The notes beneath the pieces were generated by a model. The model was not told the origin of the DNA, made no database searches, and saw nothing but the letters and a program-made list of their open reading frames with translations. The position numbers and the translations under genes were made by a program. A stretch of DNA of 64,000 nucleotides from Candidatus Cryosericum terrychapinii (lineage in GTDB: Bacteria > Caldisericota > Caldisericia > Cryosericales > Cryosericaceae): contig NZ_QXIS01000034.1 of NCBI RefSeq assembly GCF_003570925.1, positions 1-64,000 on the forward strand, written 5' to 3'. Shown here in pieces: positions 34,735-43,366 of this stretch. Every line of letters begins with the position of its first letter. The stretch's first letter is position 1.

Positions 34735-36342
34735 CTACACTTCTTCCTGACAGACCTCTGGTACATGTGATTCCGCAAGTGCTTGGTCGAATACTTCGGG
34801 AAAGTTGCGCAGTGCTGACTCAAATGCAAGCGGGGCAGCCTGTCCCAGTCCACAGAACGACGTGTCGTTCAGCGTGTTGAGCAGTTTGCCGAGGTGTTGC
34901 AAGGAAGCGGGGTCCGCCGTCCGGTTGACGAGCGTGTCCATGATCGTCTTGACTTGCAATGTCCCTTCCCGGCAAGGTGTGCATTTGCCACACGACTCAT
35001 GCCAGAAGAAGTGTGCCACCTCCGCAAGGAACGGAAGGAGCGGTACATCCTCAGACGCTACCAGAATGACTCCGGAACCGATGGAAACATTGTTTGTCTT
35101 CATTGAGGCGAAGTCCAGCGGGACATCCAGGAACTTGTCAGTAAGCACAGTCCCGGCACTTCCACCAGTCTGGATGAAGCCGATGTGCTTGCCTCCCTTG
35201 ACGCCGCCACCAAAGTCGTAGATGAGTTCCCGCAACGTGACACCCAGAGGTGCCTCGACGATGCCACGGTTCACAATGTCGCCCGAGAGCGAGAAGACCT
35301 TGGTGCCGGCACTCGACGGTGTCCCGAATGACTTGAACCAATCGCTGCCATTCAACAAGATCGGTGGTACGTTAGCAAAGGTCTCTACGTTGTTGACGAC
35401 CGTAGGCTTTCCGAAAAGTCCCTGCTGAGGCGGGAACGGAGGCTTGTTCCGCGGCTCCCCCCGCCGGTTCTCGATGGACTCGAGCAGCGCAAACTCCTCA
35501 CCACAGACGTAGGCCCCACCACCACGATAGACCTCAATATCAAACTGGAACCCCGTCCCCAGAACGTCCTTGCCAAGTAGTCCATACTCAGTGGCGTCCT
35601 TGATAGCCTTCTTGAGGCGTGCTATCGACATGAAGTACTCGCCACGGACATAGACGATACCGACGTGAGCCCCGGTAGCGTAGCCGGCGATGGTCATCGC
35701 TTCGACGATACTGTGTGGGTCTCCCTCGAGAATGAGGCGATCTTTGAAGGTGCCGGGTTCACCTTCGTCAGCGTTGCACACAATGTACTTCTCGTCGCTC
35801 TGCTCCTTCGCGACCATTCCCCACTTCAGTCCTGTCGGGAACCCCGCGCCCCCTCGTCCCTGGAGCTTGCTGTCGGTCAGGATCTGAATAACCTCGCCGG
35901 GCTGCATCGCAAGAGCCTTCGCCAGCGCTTCATAACCGTCACGCGCAATGTACTCGTCAATGCTTTGTGGATCGATGAGTCCTGCGTTTCTCAGGACGAT
36001 TTTCTGCTGGCTTTTCCCTGTCTCCTTCTCAACAAGACGCCTGCTCGACAGATTTCTGTCGATGGCGAGGCGTGAGACGACACGCCCTTTGAGGAGATGC
36101 TCCGTGACAATCTCCTCAACGTCTGAAGGCATGACGTTGCCGTAGTAGACATCGTCGGGGAAGACTGCTAGAACGACACCCTGGTCATAGATACCAAGAG
36201 CACCAGTCTCGACCACCGATACCTGACTGCCCAGGTTGTACTTGCCAATCGTCTCTTCCAGGACGTGTTTCACCTCAAGAGCCCCCTGGAGGACAGAGTT
36301 GGAGTCAACAGGAACGACAATCTGGGTTGAGAACAGCTTCAC
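34735..36342 (-). CDS. NuoF-like NADH/FMN subunit, second copy with cysteine-less N-terminal domain
   Basis: A 535-residue flavoprotein homologous to HydB/NuoF. The FMN and NADH sites are intact (GRGGAGFPTGLKW near 165, CNADEGEPGTFKDR, GAYVCGEEFALLESIE), as is the [4Fe-4S] site ESCGKCTPCREG with a later TSFCGLGQ. The N-terminal thioredoxin-like domain is present but has lost its [2Fe-2S] cysteines (VETGALGIYDQG where HydB has IETGCMGACDLG), and the C-terminal 2[4Fe-4S] domain of HydB is absent. It overlaps the second NuoE gene by four bases. It may form an alternative NADH module for the hydrogenase or a separate NADH:ferredoxin or acceptor reductase. Confidence 0.88.
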   Translation of the reverse strand: MKLFSTQIVVPVDSNSVLQGALEVKHVLEETIGKYNLGSQVSVVETGALGIYDQGVVLAVFPDDVYYGNVMPSDVEEIVTEHLLKGRVVSRLAIDRNLSSRRLVEKETGKSQQKIVLRNAGLIDPQSIDEYIARDGYEALAKALAMQPGEVIQILTDSKLQGRGGAGFPTGLKWGMVAKEQSDEKYIVCNADEGEPGTFKDRLILEGDPHSIVEAMTIAGYATGAHVGIVYVRGEYFMSIARLKKAIKDATEYGLLGKDVLGTGFQFDIEVYRGGGAYVCGEEFALLESIENRRGEPRNKPPFPPQQGLFGKPTVVNNVETFANVPPILLNGSDWFKSFGTPSSAGTKVFSLSGDIVNRGIVEAPLGVTLRELIYDFGGGVKGGKHIGFIQTGGSAGTVLTDKFLDVPLDFASMKTNNVSIGSGVILVASEDVPLLPFLAEVAHFFWHESCGKCTPCREGTLQVKTIMDTLVNRTADPASLQHLGKLLNTLNDTSFCGLGQAAPLAFESALRNFPEVFDQALAESHVPEVCQEEV

Positions 36343-36872
36343 TGTGTACCTCCCGCACGCTTTGCGTCGAGGATTCGTGGCAGGTCTTCCGGTGTGAGGT
36401 TTCCGTACGCGTCGTCATCGATCATGAGTGCCGGGGAGACCCCGCAGATGCCCAGGCAGCTGGAAGCCTCCAGCGCAAACATCCCGTCCGAAGTTGTTTC
36501 GCCCAATTCAACCCCAAGGAGTCGCTTGAGCTCTGCCACAATGGATGGAGCGCCGGTCACATGACATGGCCCACTTGTACAGACACGGACCACGTGCTGT
36601 CCCCGTGGCTCGGTCGACAGCATCGTGTAGAACGTAACGAAACCGTTGAGCTGCGCAGGCGAGGTCCCGAGGAGTCGAGCGACTTCACCCAGCACAGGTC
36701 CCGGAAGGGAATTACCATAGTGGTGTTCCAGTTCAAACATGATGTCCATGTACGACAGCCGGCCGTGATGCTCACCACGATTTGTTTCCACCAGCTCACG
36801 CAGAAAACGCTTGTCTTCGTCGCTCAGCGGCTGCGCCTGCCCCGCTGGTCGAGTGATATTGTCCAACTCCAT
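36339..36872 (-). CDS. NuoE-like [2Fe-2S] thioredoxin-fold subunit, second copy
   Basis: ATG 36872 follows GGGAGG and gives 177 residues. A helical N-terminal part (RLSYMDIMFELEHHYGNSLPG) precedes the thioredoxin-like [2Fe-2S] domain with RVCTSGPCHVTGA and ASSCLGICGVSPA, i.e. the four cluster cysteines in CX4C and CX3C spacing. It partners the adjacent NuoF-like flavoprotein. The other copy (hydC at 41291-41791) belongs with HydB. Having two NuoEF pairs in one operon suggests two NADH entry modules or one redirected to another partner. Confidence 0.9.
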   Translation of the reverse strand: MELDNITRPAGQAQPLSDEDKRFLRELVETNRGEHHGRLSYMDIMFELEHHYGNSLPGPVLGEVARLLGTSPAQLNGFVTFYTMLSTEPRGQHVVRVCTSGPCHVTGAPSIVAELKRLLGVELGETTSDGMFALEASSCLGICGVSPALMIDDDAYGNLTPEDLPRILDAKRAGGTQ

Positions 36873-36954
36873 GGTTTCCTCCCTGATCGTTTTTTTCCGA
36901 AGCACTCTCGCCAGCAAGAGAGATTGGTCCTACGTTGTCTCCACAGTCTCCGAC

Positions 36955-37218
36955 CTATCCGAGGCAGACCGGGCTCATCGTCGACTCGACAATGGTGTCC
37001 GGTACAGCGGTCAACTCTGCAGCCAGGCCCTGCAGCTGCTCCTTCTCACCATCGACGATGAGCGAAATGACATGCAGACCATGGTCTCCGTATGGCAGCC
37101 CCAGGCGTCCAATGATGAGCTCTCCATGGTTCGTGAGTATCTGATTCACTTTCGGGGCCGTCGTCTCACGCTTGCTGATGATGATGGCAATGACTCCAAC
37201 ATGCTTCGTGCTATCCAT
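36955..37218 (-). CDS. TM1266-type iron-only hydrogenase system regulator
   Basis: An 87-residue ACT-like/NikR-C-like protein (KHVGVIAIIISKRETTAPKVNQILTNHGELIIGRLGLPYGDHGLHVISLIVDGEKEQ). It closely matches the small family named after Thermotoga TM1266 that travels with [FeFe]-hydrogenase genes. It contains no DNA-binding helix-turn-helix, so it probably acts through protein or ligand binding. GGGGAGG lies 7 bases upstream of ATG 37218. It sits between hydA, after a double hairpin, and the second NuoE gene. Confidence 0.85.
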   Translation of the reverse strand: MDSTKHVGVIAIIISKRETTAPKVNQILTNHGELIIGRLGLPYGDHGLHVISLIVDGEKEQLQGLAAELTAVPDTIVESTMSPVCLG

Positions 37219-37233
37219 TGACGTACCTCCCCT

Positions 37234-37279
37234 CGCTCCTAAGGAGCGCTGGAGGCGCCCGCAGCAGGCGGACGCCTCC
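37234..37279 (-). promoter_or_regulatory. Intercistronic double hairpin after hydA
   Basis: The 74-base gap downstream of hydA holds a GC-rich stem GGAGGCG...CGCCTCC (37251-37257 with 37273-37279, extended by CCGC/GCGG) and a small stem CGCTCC/GGAGCG (37234-37239 with 37243-37248). There is no U-tract. It is likely an mRNA-stabilising or processing element that sets hydA apart from the downstream genes. Confidence 0.5.
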
Positions 37280-37292
37280 TTGTCTTACCGTT

Positions 37293-39071
37293 CTACTTGC
37301 AGCTACGATCGCAGTATTCGGTATGCAATAGATGGTGTGCCTTCTCGCTGTTCGGCTCACCCAGGAAGTCCTTGTAGATCTCGGTAATCTCCGGGTTCTC
37401 GTGCGACTTGCGGATAGGCTTGCCGGCATCCTCCCGGTAGATGGCCTCCGCACGCCTCTTCTTGATGTCCGGATTGTCCGAAATGGGTTGTCCTCCACCA
37501 CCGAGGCAGCCACCAGGGCAGCACATGATCTCGATGAAGTGATAGGGCGACTCGCCCTTCTGCACTTGTTCCATAAGGACACGTGCGTTCCCCAGTCCGT
37601 TCGCCACAGCGACCTTCAGGATCATCCCGTCGATGTCTACATCGGCGGTCTTGATGCCCTCAAGTCCACGCACATCCTCGAAGTCGAGCTTCGCCAGCGA
37701 CTTCTTCGTGAGAACTTCATAGGCAGTCCGCAATGCAGCTTCCATAACGCCACCTGTGGCCCCGAAGATGACGGCCGCGCCAGTCGATTCACCCAGCGGT
37801 TTGTCGAAATCTTCATCTGGGAGGTTTGCGAAGTCGATGCCCGCTTCGCGGATCATCCGAGCAGCCTCGCGAGTTGTCAGGACACAGTCGACGTCTTTGA
37901 ACGCCTCCTCGTCCTTGAGTCCCAGCTTCTCCTGCCAGTAATGGAATGCCGTCTTCATCTCAGGCCGCTCTTTCTCGAATTTCTTGGCAGTGCACGGCAT
38001 GACAGACACGACAACGATCTTCCTCGGGTCGATCCCCATCTTCTCGGCCCAGTACGTCTTCGTCACCGTACCGAACATCTGCTGAGGCGACTTGCAGGTA
38101 GAAACGTGGTCCAGCACCTTTGGGAAGAACGTCTCTGCAAACTTGATCCAGCCTGGTGAACAGGACGTAATGAGCGGCAAGACGCCTCCGTTCTTGATAC
38201 GCCCGATGAGCTCGAATCCCTCCTCCATGATGGTCAAGTCCGCTGAAAAGTCAGTGTCAAAGACCTTGTCAAAGCCAAGACTCCGGAGCGCAGCGGCCAT
38301 CTTGCCAGTCGCCTGCGTCCCATCGGGCATGCCAAACTCTTCACCGATGGCAACGCGCACCGCTGGAGCTGTCTCAACAACCACGACCTTGTCCGGGTCT
38401 CCCAGCGCCTTCCATACGTCTGGAATCTCGCTACGCTCGGTGATGGCACCAGTCGGGCAAACAAGCAGGCACTGCCCACAGTTCACACACTCGACGTTCC
38501 CCAGGCCTTCGTCCAGGAATGTTGAGACAGTACTGTTCGAGCCGCGCCCCATGATATCGATGGCGTAGACGGACTGCACCTTGGCACACACGTTTACACA
38601 CCGTCTGCAGAGCACACATTTGTTGGGGTCGCGTACCAGTGACAGTGAGGTGTTGTCAATCGGCAGCCACTCTGTGCGGGTTCGCGGGAACTCCACTTCC
38701 CGCACCCCCAGCTCAGACGCCAGCTCACGAAGATCGCAGTTCTGGCTCCTCTCACACGTAAGGCAATCCTTCGGGTGATTGGCCAGCAGCAACTCGACAT
38801 TGAGCTTGCGGGCCTCGCGAACGCGCGAAGTATTGGTCCAGACCTCCATGCCCTCAGTGACCTTGACTACACATGCGCGCTGGAGGTTGCGGGCACCCTT
38901 TACCTCGACGACACAGATGGCGCACGCGCCTTCCTCGCTTATTCCCTCAAGGTAGCAGAGAGTCGGCACGTCAATCTTTGCATACTCCCTGGCGGCCTTC
39001 AGGATTGTCGTCCCGTCCGGCACCTGGTAGTCCCGTCCGTTGATTTTCACGTTTAACATTCTCGTCTCCAT
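37293..39071 (-). CDS. hydA: [FeFe] hydrogenase catalytic subunit HydA
   Basis: It reduces protons to H2. METRMLNVKI at 39071 was chosen because of GGAGGG 7 bases upstream. The 592 residues hold, in order: a [2Fe-2S] domain (Cys39, 50, 53, 67), the His-Cys3 [4Fe-4S] motif HPKDCLTCERSQNC, a 2[4Fe-4S] domain (CVLCRRCVNVC and CVNCGQCLLVCP) and the H-cluster domain with ITSCSPGW (Cys~304), MPCTAKKFE (Cys~360) and MCCPGGCLGGGGQP. This layout is that of the catalytic subunit of NAD-dependent, often electron-bifurcating trimeric hydrogenases. No hydE, hydF or hydG maturases are in the window, so they must lie elsewhere. Confidence 0.96.
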   Translation of the reverse strand: METRMLNVKINGRDYQVPDGTTILKAAREYAKIDVPTLCYLEGISEEGACAICVVEVKGARNLQRACVVKVTEGMEVWTNTSRVREARKLNVELLLANHPKDCLTCERSQNCDLRELASELGVREVEFPRTRTEWLPIDNTSLSLVRDPNKCVLCRRCVNVCAKVQSVYAIDIMGRGSNSTVSTFLDEGLGNVECVNCGQCLLVCPTGAITERSEIPDVWKALGDPDKVVVVETAPAVRVAIGEEFGMPDGTQATGKMAAALRSLGFDKVFDTDFSADLTIMEEGFELIGRIKNGGVLPLITSCSPGWIKFAETFFPKVLDHVSTCKSPQQMFGTVTKTYWAEKMGIDPRKIVVVSVMPCTAKKFEKERPEMKTAFHYWQEKLGLKDEEAFKDVDCVLTTREAARMIREAGIDFANLPDEDFDKPLGESTGAAVIFGATGGVMEAALRTAYEVLTKKSLAKLDFEDVRGLEGIKTADVDIDGMILKVAVANGLGNARVLMEQVQKGESPYHFIEIMCCPGGCLGGGGQPISDNPDIKKRRAEAIYREDAGKPIRKSHENPEITEIYKDFLGEPNSEKAHHLLHTEYCDRSCK

Positions 39072-39089
39072 GAAGTCCCTCCGGGTCAA

Positions 39090-40874
39090 TTACTCTTTGC
39101 GAATCGCACTAAAACGACAGATTTCATAGCAAGAACCACACTTGGTACATTTGCTCTGGTCGATCACGTGGATTTTCTTGACCTCGCCGGTGATAGCGTG
39201 GACGGGGCATTGCCGTGCACATGCCGTGCACCCAACACACTTGTCGGGCGTGACGGAGTACGTCAGCAGGTGCTTGCACACATGCGACGGACACTTCTTT
39301 TCGTATATGTGAGCACGATACTCGTCTTCGTAGAACCTGATGGTGGAAAGGACCGGATTGGGAGCCGACTGTCCAAGTCCGCACAGTGACGTATCCTCAA
39401 TCATGTTGGCCAGCTTATTCAGCCTCTCGATGTCGCCGTCACGACCCTTGCCATCGCAAATCCGTTCCATCATCTGGTACATCTGCCGGGTCCCTTCACG
39501 ACATGGTGTGCACTTCCCGCACGACTCGTCCACGGTGAACCCGAGGTAGAACTTGGCAATGTCGACCATGCAGTTGTCCTCGTCGAGCACGACGAGTCCG
39601 CCGGAACCCATGATCGTCCCAATCTCCTTGACCGAATCGAAGTCGATCGGCATGTCCAGGTAGTCCGCGGTGATCACGCCACCAGACGGGCCTCCGGTCT
39701 GGGCCGCTTTGAACTTCTTGCCTCCGGGGATGCCTCCTCCGATATCAAAGACAAGTTCCCTGAGCGTCGTTCCCATTGGAACCTCGACGAGACCCGTGTT
39801 CTGGACCTTCCCGACCAGAGCGAAGACCTTGGTGCCGGGATTCTTGAGCGTTCCGACACTGCGGAACCACTCCGCGCCGTTTGTGATGATCTGGGGTATG
39901 TTGGCATACGTCTCGACATTGTTGATCAGCGTTGGCTTGTTCCACAACCCGGACTGGGCAGGGAACGGAGGCTTGACGCTCGGCGTTCCGCGCTTGCCCT
40001 CGATGGACCGCAGGAGAGCAGTCTCCTCGCCACAGACGAACGCCCCGGCTCCGATACGGATCTCAATGTCGAAGTTGAACCCCGCACCGAGGATGTTCCG
40101 CCCAAGGAACCCGTACTCACGCGCCTTGCCGATCGCATACTCGAATCGCTCGATGGCAAGCGGATATTCCGCACGAACGTACATGTAGCCCTGCTCTGCG
40201 CCGATCGCATATCCTGCGATCGCCATCGCTTCGACAATAGAGTGTGGGTCTCCCTCGAGGACGCTGCGGTCCATGAATGCTCCCGGGTCACCCTCGTCGC
40301 CATTACAGACCACGTACTTTGGGGAACCCTTCGCCTCTCGGGTAGCCTTCCACTTGCGACCGGTCGGGAATCCCGCTCCACCACGGCCGCGCAGACCCGA
40401 GTCGACAAGGACCTGGATAATATCGTCCGGCGTCATCTCGAGTGCTTTGCCAAGAGCGAAGTACCCGTCACGAGCGATGTACTCCTCGATAGAAAGAGGG
40501 TCGATGACGCCACAGTTACGGAGAACGCGCTTGACCTGACGTGTGTAGAAGGGAATATCGCCGCTGGTCTGAGCCTTCCTTTCGCTGGTCGGCTCAGTGT
40601 ACAGCAACCCGTCGACAGTACGGCCCTTCACAAGGTGCTCATTTACGATGAGACCCGCGTTCTCGGCCGTGACCTTCTGATAGAACGTCCCCTCGGGATA
40701 CACAACGACGATCGGGCCCAGGTCACATGCTCCCATACAGCCGGTCTCAATAACCTGTACCTCATCCTCAATACCATTCTTCTTCAATTCGTCAACCAGA
40801 ACGTCTTTGACGCTCTTTTCGCCACTCGTGATGCAGGCGCCGCCTGCACAGACCAACAGCTGATTTCGTATCAT
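39090..40874 (-). CDS. hydB: NAD-dependent hydrogenase flavoprotein subunit HydB
   Basis: A 594-residue NADH/FMN subunit. The N-terminal [2Fe-2S] thioredoxin-like domain has CAGGAC and ETGCMGACDLG. The central NuoF core has GRGGAGFPTGRKW, CNGDEGDPGAFMDR, GAFVCGEETALLRSIE and the [4Fe-4S] motif ESCGKCTPCREG with TSLCGLGQ. The C-terminal 2[4Fe-4S] domain has CVGCTACARQCP and CTKCGSCYEICR. It exchanges electrons between NADH and HydA, and possibly ferredoxin by flavin-based bifurcation, as shown for related Thermotoga and Acetobacterium enzymes. It lies 18 bases before hydA. Confidence 0.95.
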   Translation of the reverse strand: MIRNQLLVCAGGACITSGEKSVKDVLVDELKKNGIEDEVQVIETGCMGACDLGPIVVVYPEGTFYQKVTAENAGLIVNEHLVKGRTVDGLLYTEPTSERKAQTSGDIPFYTRQVKRVLRNCGVIDPLSIEEYIARDGYFALGKALEMTPDDIIQVLVDSGLRGRGGAGFPTGRKWKATREAKGSPKYVVCNGDEGDPGAFMDRSVLEGDPHSIVEAMAIAGYAIGAEQGYMYVRAEYPLAIERFEYAIGKAREYGFLGRNILGAGFNFDIEIRIGAGAFVCGEETALLRSIEGKRGTPSVKPPFPAQSGLWNKPTLINNVETYANIPQIITNGAEWFRSVGTLKNPGTKVFALVGKVQNTGLVEVPMGTTLRELVFDIGGGIPGGKKFKAAQTGGPSGGVITADYLDMPIDFDSVKEIGTIMGSGGLVVLDEDNCMVDIAKFYLGFTVDESCGKCTPCREGTRQMYQMMERICDGKGRDGDIERLNKLANMIEDTSLCGLGQSAPNPVLSTIRFYEDEYRAHIYEKKCPSHVCKHLLTYSVTPDKCVGCTACARQCPVHAITGEVKKIHVIDQSKCTKCGSCYEICRFSAIRKE

Positions 40875-40898
40875 TGCGTTTTCCCTTCTCCCCTTGGG

Positions 40899-41267
40899 TT
40901 AGATGTTCTCCCGCTTGATGACCAGATCAGCCACGACATTGCCACCCTGGACGTGCTCGCGGACAATCCTGCGCGCGTTCGCATCGTTGACATCGCCGTA
41001 AATAACTGCAGGCTGGTCCTTCATGGCCACTTCGACTGTCGGCTCCTTGTCGCAGAGTCCCATGCAACCAGACTGAACAACCTTGACGTCATGGATATCC
41101 GCCTTCTCGAGCTCCTCGATGATGGCCATGAGAGCGTCCTTCGCCCCAGCTGCAATGCCACATGTCCCCATTGCAACGATGACCTTGCCTCTCTCCTTGG
41201 CCTGGCGAAGGTCCATCTCCTTGAGAGTCTGTTCCTTGATGCGTTTCAGCTCTTCTAATGATTTCAT
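40899..41267 (-). CDS. HndB-like thioredoxin-fold [2Fe-2S] protein
   Basis: ATG 41267 follows GGGGAGG and gives 122 residues. The N-terminal helix (KSLEELKRIKEQTLKEMDLR) is followed by a thioredoxin-like ferredoxin domain with VAMGTCGIAAGAKDALM and VVQSGCMGLCDKEPTVEV. The cysteine pattern resembles HndB of NADP-reducing hydrogenases. It lies between hydC and hydB, 23 and 24 bases from each, and is presumably an accessory electron carrier or regulatory subunit of the hydrogenase. Confidence 0.85.
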   Translation of the reverse strand: MKSLEELKRIKEQTLKEMDLRQAKERGKVIVAMGTCGIAAGAKDALMAIIEELEKADIHDVKVVQSGCMGLCDKEPTVEVAMKDQPAVIYGDVNDANARRIVREHVQGGNVVADLVIKRENI

Positions 41268-41290
41268 TCTTTCCTCCCCATTCTCCAAGG

Positions 41291-41791
41291 TTAAGCGTAC
41301 TTGTTCAGCAACATCGCGACCTTCTCGGGCGTGGAACGCCCGTACGTGTCCTTATCGATGACGACGACTGGAGCGAGACCACAGGCACCAACGCAACGAA
41401 CAAGATCCAGACTGAACCGGCCGTCCCGAGTGGTCTCGCCAGCCTTGATGCCCAAGGTCCTCATGACCTTCTCGTAGACTGCATTCCCGCCTCGCACATA
41501 GCAGGCCGTGCCAAGACACACGGTGACAGTATGACGTCCCTTCGGAACACGCGAGAAGAAGTGGTAGAAGGTAACGACACCGTATACGGTGGAACGCGGC
41601 ACGTTCAGTCTGCTGGAGACGAACTCGAGCACTTCATCCGGGAGATACCCGAAGATCTCCTGTGCGCGATGGAGAACATTGATGAGACTGCCTTCAGGGG
41701 TTCCCAGCTCACCGATGTACGCGTCGAGTACGTCAAACTGCTTCTTAAGCTCAGGGTTCTCTTTCAGACGGTCTTCCAGGTTCATCTTCAT
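41291..41791 (-). CDS. hydC: NAD-dependent hydrogenase [2Fe-2S] subunit HydC
   Basis: A 166-residue NuoE-like subunit. The helical domain (LINVLHRAQEIFGYLPDEVLEFVSSRLNVPRSTVYGVVTFYHFF) precedes the [2Fe-2S] motifs TVCLGTACYVRGG and VRCVGACGLAPVV. It docks HydB and completes HydABC. Its ATG overlaps the mobA stop by four bases, tying the hydrogenase genes to the FNT channel and mobA upstream. Confidence 0.94.
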   Translation of the reverse strand: MKMNLEDRLKENPELKKQFDVLDAYIGELGTPEGSLINVLHRAQEIFGYLPDEVLEFVSSRLNVPRSTVYGVVTFYHFFSRVPKGRHTVTVCLGTACYVRGGNAVYEKVMRTLGIKAGETTRDGRFSLDLVRCVGACGLAPVVVIDKDTYGRSTPEKVAMLLNKYA

Positions 41792-42414
41792 ACACGTTCC
41801 TCCTGTAGAGACTTTTCCCTCGCGTGCATCATCAGCCTTGCCATGATGAGGTCGTCGGGTGTGTTCACATTGAAGAAAGACATCAACTTCTCGTCATACC
41901 GCACGGCGAACTGTCTGTCGATAGCGCCAACGCTCAACCGCGCGCTTGCGAAAAGCTCCCGCACAGAATGGCGCCCAGCATCGAGAAGGGCACGAGCGAC
42001 GCTGACCACTCGTTGTGAGTAGATGGCGAAGAGCGGTTCCAGCAGGCCGTCGATGTTTGGATAGACGATATCGAGCTTGTTACGCAGCGCATACGCCCCC
42101 ATGGCCCCTGCCAGCTGCGGAGACGCATATGGCATGTCGGCAGCAATGACGAAGTTCAACCAGGAATCGGATGCGGCCAGTCCCGTATAGATGCCTCCGA
42201 GTGGCCCTGCGCCAGCAATACGGTCTTGCACCAGAATGCAGGGGACACTGCAAGAATTGATGGAGCCTTCATTTTCGACAACGATGCATTGCGAATACAG
42301 TCTGCCAAGTGCCAACAACGGATACTCAAACAGCGACCTTCCCGAAAGCTCCATACAGCACTTGGAGCGGCCCATACGCTCACTTCGACCGCCTGCAAGG
42401 ACAATAAGATTCAA
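41788..42414 (-). CDS. mobA: Molybdenum cofactor guanylyltransferase MobA
   Basis: It attaches GMP to molybdopterin. The TTG start at 42414 is favoured: GGAG precedes it by 5 bases, it overlaps the channel stop as TTGA, and it opens the family N-terminus LNLIVLAGGRSERMGRSK. Further motifs are AGAGPLGGIYTGL, FVIAADMPYASPQL and, late, FFNVNTPDDL. The length of 208 residues is normal. It probably serves the molybdenum hydroxylase encoded 11 kb downstream and any formate dehydrogenase elsewhere; hydrogenase itself needs no molybdenum. Confidence 0.92.
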   Translation of the reverse strand: MNLIVLAGGRSERMGRSKCCMELSGRSLFEYPLLALGRLYSQCIVVENEGSINSCSVPCILVQDRIAGAGPLGGIYTGLAASDSWLNFVIAADMPYASPQLAGAMGAYALRNKLDIVYPNIDGLLEPLFAIYSQRVVSVARALLDAGRHSVRELFASARLSVGAIDRQFAVRYDEKLMSFFNVNTPDDLIMARLMMHAREKSLQEERV

Positions 42415-43247
42415 GGATTCTCCGTCGACCGTGCGTACGCCAACCAATAGGGCACGGCAACAAACAGCACTCCACCTACAAGGTTCCCCAATGTCACGGG
42501 GAGAAGATTGCCAAGCAGAAACCCACGGACCCAAGTGAGCTGCTGGAACCCGGGTACACTTCCTGCAGCAGCTACGACAGATGGAACCCTCTTCAGGAAC
42601 AGGCCCAGGGGGACAAAAAACATGTTGGCAACACTGTGTTCGAATCCGGAGGCAACAAATACCGTGACCGGTGGGATAATTGCAAGTACTTTGCCCGCTG
42701 TATCCATGGCGCCCGTAGCCATCCACACGGCGAGGCATACGAGCCAGTTGCAGAGAATCCCCCTGAAAAACGCCGTCCAGAACGGCAAGCTGACTTTCGT
42801 TGCGGCCAGTCGCAGCGCGGCGACGCCGATGGAACCGTCTCCCAGCATGTATTGCCGTGCACCAAAAATCAGCAGTGCCACAAGAACCGCCCCAACCATG
42901 TTGAAGAAGTACGCCAGCACCCAATTGCGCAGGACTCCTCGCCAGGAAGATCGGTGACAGCAGGCGGACAGGGCAATGAGACTGTTTCCCGTAAACAGCT
43001 CGGCTCCAGCGAGCACGACGAGGATGAGGCCGACACTGAAGACCAGGCCCCCCAAGATCCTGGACAAACCGAAGCCCAGGAATACCGCCGTATCTGAGAG
43101 CACAAGGAGATAAGCCTCAGCACCGAATGCGATATATGCCCCAGCAAGAACACCAAGCACGGCCAATCGTCTGAAGCTGAGCCCGACCTTCCTCTCTCCG
43201 CTGGCCGTCGTCAGTTCAGCGATTTTCGCAGGTGAAAGACACTCCAA
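42411..43247 (-). CDS. Formate/nitrite transporter family channel
   Basis: A channel of the FNT family with six membrane spans, moving formate, nitrite or a similar small anion. A TTG start at 43247 (LECLSPAKIAEL) is supported by GGAGG 7 bases upstream; ATG 43286 would add 13 residues. Motifs include the N-terminal SPAKIAELTTASGERK, AGAELFTGNSL, RGILCNWLVCLAVWMA and GFEHSVANMFFVP with the central conserved His. As first gene of the hydrogenase operon, formate or another fermentation acid is the likely cargo; this is inferred. Confidence 0.9.
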   Translation of the reverse strand: MECLSPAKIAELTTASGERKVGLSFRRLAVLGVLAGAYIAFGAEAYLLVLSDTAVFLGFGLSRILGGLVFSVGLILVVLAGAELFTGNSLIALSACCHRSSWRGVLRNWVLAYFFNMVGAVLVALLIFGARQYMLGDGSIGVAALRLAATKVSLPFWTAFFRGILCNWLVCLAVWMATGAMDTAGKVLAIIPPVTVFVASGFEHSVANMFFVPLGLFLKRVPSVVAAAGSVPGFQQLTWVRGFLLGNLLPVTLGNLVGGVLFVAVPYWLAYARSTENP

Positions 43248-43350
43248 CGCAGTGCCTCCTTTTTTTCCCACACAGGTATGATGCATCGACGGACATTTCC
43301 ATCAATACACATACGAATACCCGGATTCCCTCACTGATTTCATGGTATCA

Positions 43351-43366
43351 TGTGAATTGTATAACA
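43351..43366. promoter_or_regulatory. Rex-like operator overlapping the hydrogenase-operon promoter
   Basis: TGTGAATTGTATAACA is an imperfect palindrome with one perfect Rex half-site (TGTGAA) and a weaker one (ATAACA), spaced by four bases as in known Rex boxes. It contains the predicted -10 hexamer, and rex is the last gene of the operon. Confidence 0.5.

Noticed and set aside
40242-41258. A 338-codon open frame on the plus strand
   Set aside because: It is antisense to hydB and the HndB-like gene, both with intact cofactor motifs.
42415-42924. Long N-terminal extension of mobA
   Set aside because: It runs antiparallel in frame through the FNT channel gene. The MobA family begins at LNLIVLAGG, preceded by a ribosome site and a TTG start.
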